Shown one piece after another: positions 1 through 4,989 of a stretch of 5,150 bases of DNA. A program made the translations under genes and the position numbers. A model generated the notes under the pieces. That model saw nothing but the letters and a program-made list of their open reading frames with translations, searched no databases and was not told where the DNA came from. The first letter of the stretch is position 1, and every line of letters starts with the position of its first letter. Source of the stretch: an uncultured Clostridiaceae bacterium (GTDB lineage: Bacteria > Bacillota > Clostridia > TANB77 > CAG-508); assembly GCA_958417695.1 (NCBI GenBank), contig CATZDQ010000128.1:1-5150 (forward strand). The letters run 5' to 3'.

Positions 1-783
1 AATAAAATTATCTATTGTGGAATTTTTATATCCACTATAGTTGCTGACATTAAAACTAGTTCCATTTCCTAAATTAATAACCTTTGTTCCACTAATACTA
101 CTAATGTTATAAGCCATTACCTGTGCAGAAGCACTAGCAGAAGTGTTTATCCCTTTATTGGTAATTGCCGTTGCTATTATGCTTTTAAAATTGCTATATT
201 CTGTATTTAAATTATTATAATTATTTTGTAATGCATTATAGTTGTTTTGTAGATTCGTAAATTTATCTTGTGCATCTTTTAACTGTGTTTGTAAATTCGT
301 AATCGTGTTATTTTTTTCTGTCAATTGTTTTTGTAAATCTGCTATTGTACTATCCTTTACTGTTATCTGATTTTTAAGGTCTTGCATTGTTTTTTTATTT
401 TCTTCTATTTGTTTTTGTAGACTCACTATTAGAGCATCTTTTTGGGCACAACTTGCACTTAAGTTATCTACTTGTTTTTGTAAATCTGCAACTTGTTTTT
501 GCAATTCCTCTATCTGTTTTTGTAATAGTGCTATAATCTCATCTTTTTTTGAACTTTCTTCATCTTCTGTCATCTGCTCTCCTGTTTCTAGTTCATAGTA
601 TAATTGATTTAATTGTATAGCCTCTGCTTCTCCTGCTAATGTTATATTTTGTTTGGCTTGCTTTGCCTTTGTAATAATCCCATTCTCTCCCATCGTTATA
701 TTAAAACTAATACCTGCTAATATAATTAGAATAATTATTGTAACGACTAATGAAACCATCGTAATTCCTTTATTTTGCTCCAT
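1..783 (-). CDS. Prepilin-like coiled-coil surface protein, 3' end cut by window edge
   Basis: The first 261 codons are present and no stop occurs before the edge, so the protein is C-terminally incomplete. Seen: a short leader MEQNKG, then a hydrophobic helix at about residues 7-27 (ITMVSLVVTIIILIILAG). This resembles a type IV prepilin cleavage and methylation segment, with predicted cleavage after Gly6, but the usual Glu at +5 is replaced by Ser11. Residues about 52-85 are acidic. Residues 86-204 form 17 continuous heptads rich in LQKQ. Residues 205-261 are a Ser/Thr/Asn-rich globular start containing NKGINTSAS (209-217) and MAYNI (223-227). That tail recalls a motif I associate with Firmicutes phage tail and surface proteins. 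The start is set by AAAAGAGG (790-797), 6 nt before ATG. I infer an exported, membrane-anchored or pilus-like stalk protein; its real partner and function are unknown. It could instead be a prophage structural protein. Confidence 0.8.
   Translation of the reverse strand, partial: MEQNKGITMVSLVVTIIILIILAGISFNITMGENGIITKAKQAKQNITLAGEAEAIQLNQLYYELETGEQMTEDEESSKKDEIIALLQKQIEELQKQVADLQKQVDNLSASCAQKDALIVSLQKQIEENKKTMQDLKNQITVKDSTIADLQKQLTEKNNTITNLQTQLKDAQDKFTNLQNNYNALQNNYNNLNTEYSNFKSIIATAITNKGINTSASASAQVMAYNISSISGTKVINLGNGTSFNVSNYSGYKNSTIDNFI
172..528 (-). repeat. 17-heptad coiled-coil repeat region inside the prepilin-like gene
   Basis: This segment encodes residues 86-204. Cut into sevens from Leu86, every unit keeps phase: LLQKQIE, ELQKQVA, DLQKQVD, and so on to NFKSIIA. 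Position 2 is mostly Leu and position 6 is Ile, Val, Leu, Met, Phe or Tyr. From about residue 121 the units alternate as 14-residue pairs (for example DLQKQLT then EKNNTIT), giving an imperfect 42-bp DNA periodicity. The last units become Asn/Tyr rich (NLQNNYN, ALQNNYN). I infer growth by in-frame duplication. Confidence 0.8.
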
Positions 784-812
784 ATAAAACCTCTTTTGTA
801 TCTTTTTTTCTT

Positions 813-841
813 ATTTTATAGATACCGCTTTTATACAGCAA
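813..841 (-). promoter_or_regulatory. Weak candidate promoter of the prepilin-like gene
   Basis: On the minus strand TTGCTG (836-841) is followed after 17 bp by TAAAAT (813-818). The -10 box is one mismatch from consensus, but the -35 box matches only its first three bases. AT-rich alternatives exist nearby, for example TATAAA at 830-835. No clear terminator separates this gene from the upstream aminopeptidase, so read-through is also possible. Confidence 0.25.
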
Positions 842-897
842 TATATTTTAAGTAAACTATGGTTTAGATATATACATTTTAAAAGTTCTATTTTGAT

Positions 898-2025
898 TTA
901 TTGATTATTTACTAAATTTTCTGGATTTAGGGGCCATAATTTCTCTACTACAAATCTTCCATCTTTTCTAATAAGGATATCATCAAACCAAATTTCTCCT
1001 CCGCCATATTCTGGATTTTGGATACATACTAAATCCCAGTGTATCGCAGATTGGTTCTTATTATTACTCTCTTCTAAACAATTACCTGGTGTAAAATGAA
1101 AACTCCCCTTAATTTTTTCATCAAATAAAGTATCTCCTACTGCTTTTTCTATATAAGGATTTACACCTATGGCAAATTCTCCAATATATCTAGCCCCTTC
1201 ATCCACATTTAAAATATGATTTAACTCTTCTGTTTTATCCCCAGCTGTTGCTTTTATAATTTTGCCATCTTTAAATTCCAAATATATATTTTCAAAAGTA
1301 ATCCCCTGATAAGTTGATTTCGTATTATAGGTAATATAGCCGTTTACGCTTTCCTTTACTGGTGCAGTTGCTACTTCTCCATCTGGAATATTAAAAGTTC
1401 CAAAATATTTTTCTGCATGTATCCCTTTAATAGAAAATGTTAAATCTGTATTTTCTCCTAAAATATGTACTTTATCTGTTTGGTTCATGAATTCTTGTAA
1501 TGGTTCCATAGCTACTTTCATTTTTTCATAATCCATATTACATACTTGAAAATAATACGTTTTTAATTCTTCCAAGCTACATTGGTTCATCTTTGCCATC
1601 TCTTCATTTGGATAACGTAGGACACACCATCTGGTATGTTTTACTCTTTCTTCAAAATGAACAGGTAGTGTATATAAAGTCTGATACATTTCCATCTTCT
1701 GATTATTTACACCTTGGAAAGCCTCTTGTTTTCCAGAGCGAATGCCTATGTATGCATCCATTTGTTTCATTTTTATCAAGTCATATTTAGCATAGTTTTC
1801 TATTTGTTCCTTTGTTGCTTGTTCTAATAAAGCCCTCAATACGGTTTCATCAATAATATTAAATATTGGTAAAGCGCCCATGTTTGTCGCTAACTTTACT
1901 AATTCCTTGGCTAAAGGTATGCCTTCTGTTCCAATTACCTCAATTAATATCTTTTCCTGTTTTTTTAATTGGATAGAATGCTTTAGTAAGTTTTCTGCTA
2001 ACATCTCATTTCTGATATCTTCCAT
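898..2025 (-). CDS. M29-family metallo-aminopeptidase (AmpS/PepS/aminopeptidase T type)
   Basis: A complete 375-residue protein, slightly shorter than the roughly 410 residues usual for AmpS, PepS and aminopeptidase T. M29 enzymes are cytoplasmic, co-catalytic two-metal exopeptidases that remove N-terminal amino acids from peptides. The five expected metal ligands can be placed by motif: Glu217 in DGEVATAP, Glu283 in IGEFAIG, His310 in FHFTPGN, and His329 with Asp331 in IHWDL. Residues about 1-190 form the N-terminal domain of the family, with no signal peptide or membrane segment. A GAGGAGAG Shine-Dalgarno (2033-2040) lies 7-9 nt before ATG, and a promoter lies just upstream. The gene is divergent from the YcxB-like gene, and 114 bp separate it from the prepilin-like gene downstream. 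I infer a housekeeping peptide-catabolic role. Substrate preference cannot be read from the sequence. Confidence 0.9.
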   Translation of the reverse strand: MEDIRNEMLAENLLKHSIQLKKQEKILIEVIGTEGIPLAKELVKLATNMGALPIFNIIDETVLRALLEQATKEQIENYAKYDLIKMKQMDAYIGIRSGKQEAFQGVNNQKMEMYQTLYTLPVHFEERVKHTRWCVLRYPNEEMAKMNQCSLEELKTYYFQVCNMDYEKMKVAMEPLQEFMNQTDKVHILGENTDLTFSIKGIHAEKYFGTFNIPDGEVATAPVKESVNGYITYNTKSTYQGITFENIYLEFKDGKIIKATAGDKTEELNHILNVDEGARYIGEFAIGVNPYIEKAVGDTLFDEKIKGSFHFTPGNCLEESNNKNQSAIHWDLVCIQNPEYGGGEIWFDDILIRKDGRFVVEKLWPLNPENLVNNQ

Positions 2026-2048
2026 TTTTCATCTCTCCTCTTTAGCTA

Positions 2049-2077
2049 TTTATATCCTATCTTTATACTTTTTGCAA
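2049..2077 (-). promoter_or_regulatory. Sigma-A-type promoter of the aminopeptidase gene
   Basis: On the minus strand TTGCAA (2072-2077) and TATAAA (2049-2054) are separated by 17 bp. The matches to consensus are 4 of 6 and 5 of 6. The predicted start, near 2042, leaves a leader of about 17 nt that consists mainly of the Shine-Dalgarno. Confidence 0.6.
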
Positions 2078-2132
2078 CTCTCTATTTTTTTAAGAAAAAA
2101 GCATTTGATTTCTTTACTTTTTATTTTTTGTA

Positions 2133-2161
2133 TTGCTATTTTGTTTGTTTTCAGATACAAT
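2133..2161 (+). promoter_or_regulatory. Sigma-A-type promoter of the YcxB-like gene
   Basis: TTGCTA (2133-2138) and TACAAT (2156-2161) are separated by 17 bp, matching consensus at 4 of 6 and 5 of 6 positions. The predicted start is near 2168, only a few bases before the Shine-Dalgarno at 2171. This argues that the coding start is at 2184, not at the in-frame ATG at 2133, which lies inside this promoter. Confidence 0.6.
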
Positions 2162-2170
2162 AATTCATAT

Positions 2171-2177
2171 AAAGGAG
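2171..2177 (+). promoter_or_regulatory. Ribosome binding site fixing the YcxB-like start
   Basis: AAAGGAG lies 6 nt before the ATG at 2184. No comparable site precedes the in-frame ATG at 2133, so the 17-residue N-terminal extension is rejected. Confidence 0.85.
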
Positions 2178-2183
2178 TCATTT

Positions 2184-2714
2184 ATGAACTTATTATTTAA
2201 AAATAAAACCATGTATACTACTAAAATATATGAGCAATTTATCATTTTTCACACTAAGCTATATGGCCTAAAAGAAGATTTAGCCACGATTTTTATTACG
2301 CTTATGTTGGCTATTCTTTCTATTTCTCTATTTTACAGCCATTATCCTATTCAAGGTTTACTTTTTGTAGGTGTTACTATTGGCTTTTTAATTTGGAGAT
2401 TTTATCGCCCTTCTAAAGTTATTCAAAAACAAAAGAAATCTATAGAAAAAAATAATCAAAATACGACTTCTAGCTATACTACTTATTATTTTTATCCAGA
2501 TTATTTTGTGGTTTCTTATCAAAAACAATATTCAAAAGTAAAATATCGTAAACTCTATAAGGCTTACGAAACTTCTGATTTTTTTTATTTGTATTATGAT
2601 AAAGAGCATACTTTTTTAATAGATAAGTCTTGTTTTTCTGTAGGAGATTCCTCTTCTTTTTCTAAATTTATAAAAGAAAAATTAAAAAGAAATTTTGATA
2701 AACAAACCACCTAG
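2184..2714 (+). CDS. YcxB-like two-helix membrane protein
   Basis: A 176-residue protein. Residues 1-32 are short and mixed. Two membrane helices follow at about 33-51 (LATIFITLMLAILSISLF) and 56-72 (IQGLLFVGVTIGFLIW), so both ends probably face the cytoplasm. A basic stretch (75-90) leads to a soluble domain at about 99-167. Its pattern is an aromatic-rich strand (YFYPDYFVVSY), then KVKYRKLYKAYETSDFFYLYY, then a Lys/Cys/Phe segment with VGDSSSFSKFIKEKL. This arrangement matches the YcxB-like family as I know it: two helices and a C-terminal domain carrying strand pairs and a final helix. That assignment is by pattern only. The molecular function of the family is not established. The stop codon lies inside the terminator stem. 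The gene appears to be transcribed alone and shares no obvious pathway with its neighbours. Confidence 0.8.
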   Translation: MNLLFKNKTMYTTKIYEQFIIFHTKLYGLKEDLATIFITLMLAILSISLFYSHYPIQGLLFVGVTIGFLIWRFYRPSKVIQKQKKSIEKNNQNTTSSYTTYYFYPDYFVVSYQKQYSKVKYRKLYKAYETSDFFYLYYDKEHTFLIDKSCFSVGDSSSFSKFIKEKLKRNFDKQTT

Positions 2715-2737
2715 TCTTTAATAGACTAGGTGGTTTT
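2704..2737. terminator. Bidirectional terminator between the YcxB-like gene and accC
   Basis: A perfect 14-bp stem pairs AAACCACCTAGTCT (2704-2717) with its complement at 2723-2736 across a 5-nt loop. On the plus strand it is followed by TTTTCT. On the minus strand it is followed by G and short T runs (GTTTATC, preceded by the stem's own TTT). It sits between convergent genes: the plus-strand stop TAG (2712-2714) is inside the stem, and the accC stop begins 2 nt beyond it. It therefore probably ends both transcripts and makes accC the last gene of its message. Confidence 0.88.
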
Positions 2738-4081
2738 CTACATATGAAATTCTTTTTGGATAAAAGAAGTATCATACTGATTGGTTACAAAATTTTGATT
2801 CTCCAAAATTCTGATTAAGAAATCAATATTCGTATCAATACCTTCTATCACAAACTCTGCCAATGCACTTTTCATTTTAGCAATGGATTCTTCTCTTGTT
2901 TTTCCATGTACAATTACTTTGGCTAGCATAGAATCATAATTTTGTGGAACCGTATATCCTGCATAGATAGCTGTATCTATACGCACACCGTTTCCTCCTG
3001 GTAGATGTAAACCTATAATCTTGCCAGGACAAGGCATAAAAGCTTTATCTGGATTTTCTGCATTTACTCTTGCTTCTAGGCTATGCCCTGTAAAAATAAT
3101 ATCTTCCTGTGAAAAGGACATTTTTTCTCCTGAGGCAATTTTGATTTGTTCTTTGATAATATCTACCCCTGTTACCATCTCTGTAACAGGATGTTCTACT
3201 TGTACTCTTGTATTCATTTCCATAAAATAGAATTGTTCATATTTATCTACTAAAAATTCTATTGTTCCGGCATTACTATAGCCTATCTCTTTTACCGCTT
3301 TAACTGCTATTTCTCCCATTCTTTTTCTAGTCTTTTCACTAATAGCACTACTTGGAGATTCTTCTAAAACCTTTTGGTTTCTTCTTTGTACACTACAATC
3401 TCTTTCTCCTAAATGAATAGCATTTCCATGTTCATCACCTAAAATTTGAATTTCTACATGGCGTGGATTCTCTATAAATTTCTCCATGTACAAACTATCA
3501 TCTCCAAATGAAGTTTTTGCTTCTTGCTTTACAAGTTCATAATTATGGCATAATTTTTCTTCATTATAGGCAATACGTATGCCTTTACCGCCTCCACCAG
3601 CAGATGCTTTTAACATAACTGGATAGCCAATTTCCTTGGCTATTTTTTGACATTCTTCTTTAGAACTTACAAGACCATCTGAGCCTGGTACAACTGGTAC
3701 ACCTGCATTTTTCATAGTTTGTTTTGCCTTTGCTTTGTTTCCCAATAAATCAATTAATGGATAAGAAGGTCCTATAAATTTTATACCAATTTCATCACAT
3801 ATTTTAGCAAAATGACTATTTTCTGATAAAAATCCAAAGCCTGGATGAATACTATCACAACCAGTTAGGCAAGCAGCTTCAATAATGGCTTTTATATTTA
3901 AGTAACTTTTAGCAGAAGGTGCTGGTCCTATACAAATCGCTTCATCTGCTAATGTTCTATGTAAAGCAGTTTTATCAGCTTCTGAATAAACAGCAACCGT
4001 ACTGATTCCCATTTCTCTACATGCTCTTATAATTCTAACTGCTATTTCTCCTCTATTGGCAATTAACACTTTTTTTAGCAT
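2738..4081 (-). CDS. accC: Biotin carboxylase subunit of acetyl-CoA carboxylase
   Basis: A complete 447-residue protein, the usual AccC length. It carboxylates the biotin of the AccB carrier using ATP and bicarbonate, the first half-reaction of malonyl-CoA synthesis for fatty acids, in the cytoplasm. Domains in order: a biotin carboxylase N-terminal domain with KKVLIANRGEIAVR at 3-16, an ATP-grasp domain at about 115-330, and a C-terminal domain at about 335-445. Functional residues seen are Lys116, Lys158, the glycine loop AGGGGKG (161-167), His208, Glu275, Glu288, Asn290, Arg292, Glu296 and Arg338. Their numbering is almost identical to E. coli AccC. There is no biotinyl or carboxyltransferase domain, so it is not a pyruvate carboxylase. 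The start follows AGAAAGGAA (4091-4099) at 9 nt. accD and accA do not follow, because a terminator lies directly downstream. fabZ lies upstream on the same strand, beyond an opposite-strand gene. Confidence 0.96.
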   Translation of the reverse strand: MLKKVLIANRGEIAVRIIRACREMGISTVAVYSEADKTALHRTLADEAICIGPAPSAKSYLNIKAIIEAACLTGCDSIHPGFGFLSENSHFAKICDEIGIKFIGPSYPLIDLLGNKAKAKQTMKNAGVPVVPGSDGLVSSKEECQKIAKEIGYPVMLKASAGGGGKGIRIAYNEEKLCHNYELVKQEAKTSFGDDSLYMEKFIENPRHVEIQILGDEHGNAIHLGERDCSVQRRNQKVLEESPSSAISEKTRKRMGEIAVKAVKEIGYSNAGTIEFLVDKYEQFYFMEMNTRVQVEHPVTEMVTGVDIIKEQIKIASGEKMSFSQEDIIFTGHSLEARVNAENPDKAFMPCPGKIIGLHLPGGNGVRIDTAIYAGYTVPQNYDSMLAKVIVHGKTREESIAKMKSALAEFVIEGIDTNIDFLIRILENQNFVTNQYDTSFIQKEFHM

Positions 4082-4098
4082 TTTTTTTAATTCCTTTC

Positions 4099-4107
4099 TA
4101 TGTTGAC
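4099..4107 (+). repeat. Copy 1 of a 9-mer shared by the accC and fabZ leaders
   Basis: TATGTTGAC here recurs exactly at 4951-4959. In both places it supplies most of the -35 box of a plus-strand promoter, and its complement GTCAACATA lies immediately before the Shine-Dalgarno of the minus-strand gene (accC here, fabZ at the other copy). Confidence 0.6.
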
Positions 4108-4116
4108 ATTAACATA
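4099..4116. promoter_or_regulatory. Dyad overlapping the -35 box upstream of accC, possible operator
   Basis: TATGTT (4099-4104) is inverted as AACATA (4111-4116) with a 6-nt spacer. The dyad covers the -35 box of the plus-strand promoter and ends at the accC Shine-Dalgarno. A dimeric repressor here could block the small gene's promoter and any minus-strand transcript. The arms are short and AT-rich, so chance is possible. The second arm is absent at the related fabZ site. Confidence 0.35.
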
Positions 4117-4131
4117 ATTTAGGTATATAAT
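4103..4131 (+). promoter_or_regulatory. Perfect-consensus sigma-A promoter for the 106-residue gene
   Basis: TTGACA (4103-4108) and TATAAT (4126-4131) are both perfect, with the optimal 17-bp spacing. The predicted start near 4138 gives a leader of about 35 nt to the ATG at 4173. I found no comparable promoter on the minus strand between 4082 and 4172 for accC. Confidence 0.85.
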
Positions 4132-4172
4132 TTTTCTTAGTTTTTTACACTATATTACATAGGAGGTATGCT

Positions 4173-4493
4173 ATGGAACCAATTTTAAAGTATACAAAAC
4201 TCTTCGCACTTCGGGATAAACTTTTAGAAGAGCGTCAACGCAATGGATCTAACAAGGAAATTTCTAAAAAGTTAGACCTTATTGGCGAAATTTTAAGACA
4301 ATGCTTCATGAATGGTGATGTACTTCCCCACCATTTCTCTATTTTGGGAAGTTATGAAAATACCCTTGTTCAGTCTATTTTCGAAGAACTTGGTATTCAT
4401 TCTTTTGAATCTGCTTATGTTGGTGAAGCACTTCATTTGAAGGATTGTCAGACAAATATTTTCTTGTCTGAGGAAACTACGCTGGCAGGGTAA
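4173..4493 (+). CDS. Small conserved-looking protein of unknown function
   Basis: I do not recognise this 106-residue protein. Expression signals are complete: a perfect sigma-A promoter, AGGAGG (4161-4166) 6 nt before ATG, and an intrinsic terminator at the stop codon, so it is very likely real. Residues 1-48 look like two charged amphipathic helices (KYTKLFALRDKLLEERQR, then about 27-48). Residues 50-90 are mixed, with an adjacent pair His53-His54 and a LGSYENTLVQSIFEELGIH stretch. The C-terminus (91-106) is polar. There is no signal peptide, no membrane helix and no CxxC motif; the cysteines are Cys44 and Cys92. It lies between fabZ and accC on the opposite strand, convergent with fabZ and divergent from accC. 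A regulatory link to fatty-acid synthesis is possible but is inferred from position only. Confidence 0.8.
   Translation: MEPILKYTKLFALRDKLLEERQRNGSNKEISKKLDLIGEILRQCFMNGDVLPHHFSILGSYENTLVQSIFEELGIHSFESAYVGEALHLKDCQTNIFLSEETTLAG
4448..4471 (+). repeat. Inverted repeat near the 3' end of the 106-residue gene
   Basis: TCAGACAA (4448-4455) and TTGTCTGA (4464-4471) form a perfect 8-bp stem with an 8-nt loop inside the coding sequence. It is 9 nt before the terminator stem, so the message would end in two tandem hairpins. No T run follows it, so it is not itself a terminator. Confidence 0.45.
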
Positions 4494-4515
4494 AACCTGC
4501 TGGCTTTTTTCTTTT
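4481..4515 (+). terminator. Rho-independent terminator of the 106-residue gene
   Basis: GCTGGCAGG (4481-4489) pairs with CCTGCTGGC (4496-4504) through 9 pairs, two of them G-U, with a 6-nt loop. TTTTTTCTTTT (4505-4515) follows. The stop codon TAA is in the loop. On the minus strand the two G-U pairs become A-C mismatches and no T run follows, so it should work in the plus direction and not stop fabZ transcription. Confidence 0.85.
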
Positions 4516-4936
4516 ATACAATTGCAAATGTTAACTCTCCCTTTGCTGCAACTTTTCCCTCAACAGTTGCTATAGCTTCTCCTATACCAATCGGTCCTTT
4601 TTTCTTAATAATCTTTACTTCTAATTTCAAAACATCACCTGGTAAAACTGGTTTCTTAAAACGAAGTTTATCAATTCCACCAAATAAAGCATTTTTTCCC
4701 TTATTTTCTTCCATCGAAAGAATTGCTACTGCACCAGTTTGTGCTAATGCTTCTACAATCAGTACGCCTGGCATGATAGGATTACCTGGAAAGTGCCCTG
4801 CAAAATATGGCTCATTGATACAAACATTTTTATAGGCTATACAGCTTTCACCTGGTATATATTCTTCTACTCTATCTATCATTAAAATAGGTGGTCTTTG
4901 TGGAATAATTTTCATAATTTCATTAATATCTAACAT
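4514..4936 (-). CDS. fabZ: 3-hydroxyacyl-[acyl-carrier-protein] dehydratase FabZ
   Basis: A complete 140-residue hot-dog-fold enzyme of normal length. It dehydrates 3-hydroxyacyl-ACP to trans-2-enoyl-ACP in the elongation cycle of type II fatty-acid synthesis, in the cytoplasm. The N-terminal IPQRPPILMIDRV (11-23) is typical. The catalytic pair is His48 in the GHFPGNPIMPGVL segment and Glu62 in the VEALAQ helix, and the central-helix motif is intact. It is FabZ-like rather than FabA-like by length and motif. The frame stays open upstream to an ATG at 5059, but the start at 4936 is chosen because AAAGGAG (4945-4951) lies 8 nt before it and the family normally begins there. The stop overlaps the T tract of the convergent gene's terminator. 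A candidate promoter lies at 5078-5106, giving a leader of about 135 nt, and transcription from beyond the window is also possible. Confidence 0.96.
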   Translation of the reverse strand: MLDINEIMKIIPQRPPILMIDRVEEYIPGESCIAYKNVCINEPYFAGHFPGNPIMPGVLIVEALAQTGAVAILSMEENKGKNALFGGIDKLRFKKPVLPGDVLKLEVKIIKKKGPIGIGEAIATVEGKVAAKGELTFAIV

Positions 4937-4944
4937 ACATTTTT

Positions 4945-4951
4945 CTCCTTT
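4945..4951 (-). promoter_or_regulatory. Ribosome binding site fixing the fabZ start
   Basis: AAAGGAG on the minus strand is 8 nt from the ATG at 4934-4936. It excludes the 41-residue N-terminal extension, whose residues do not resemble FabZ. Confidence 0.85.
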
Positions 4952-4959
4952 ATGTTGAC
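4951..4959 (+). repeat. Copy 2 of the 9-mer shared by the accC and fabZ leaders
   Basis: TATGTTGAC is identical to 4099-4107. The downstream ATATAATTTTT is also shared at the same distance (4125-4135 and 4977-4987), while the 17-bp spacers differ. Confidence 0.6.
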
Positions 4960-4983
4960 TTTTTATGGTTATTTTGATATAAT
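4955..4983 (+). promoter_or_regulatory. Strong outward sigma-A promoter upstream of fabZ
   Basis: TTGACT (4955-4960, 5 of 6) and TATAAT (4978-4983, 6 of 6) are 17 bp apart, with an extended -10 TG at 4975-4976. It points away from fabZ. The predicted start near 4990 coincides with the beginning of the paired region described as a candidate structured RNA. Confidence 0.75.
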
Positions 4984-4989
4984 TTTTGC

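Noticed and set aside
240..540. Recurring TTTGTTTTTGTA-like words suggesting a CRISPR array or DNA repeat
   Set aside because: They are in-frame LQKQ codons of the coiled coil; there are no constant repeats with unique spacers.
843..862. TAAAC/GTTTA inverted repeat downstream of the aminopeptidase as its terminator
   Set aside because: It is only a 5-bp AT-rich stem with no T run, so it is too weak to call.
1593..1790. Plus-strand open frame inside the aminopeptidase gene
   Set aside because: It is fully antisense to a convincing enzyme gene, has no SD or promoter, and resembles no family.
2133..2183. N-terminal extension of the YcxB-like protein to an in-frame ATG at 2133
   Set aside because: This ATG lies in the -35 box region of the gene's own promoter and has no SD. 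AAAGGAG sits correctly before 2184.
1880..2200. Plus-strand open frame spanning the aminopeptidase start and the divergent promoters
   Set aside because: It overlaps both promoters and the real YcxB-like start. Its hydrophobic look comes from AT-rich, T-rich DNA.
3021..3230. Plus-strand open frame inside accC
   Set aside because: It is antisense to highly conserved biotin carboxylase codons and has no expression signals.
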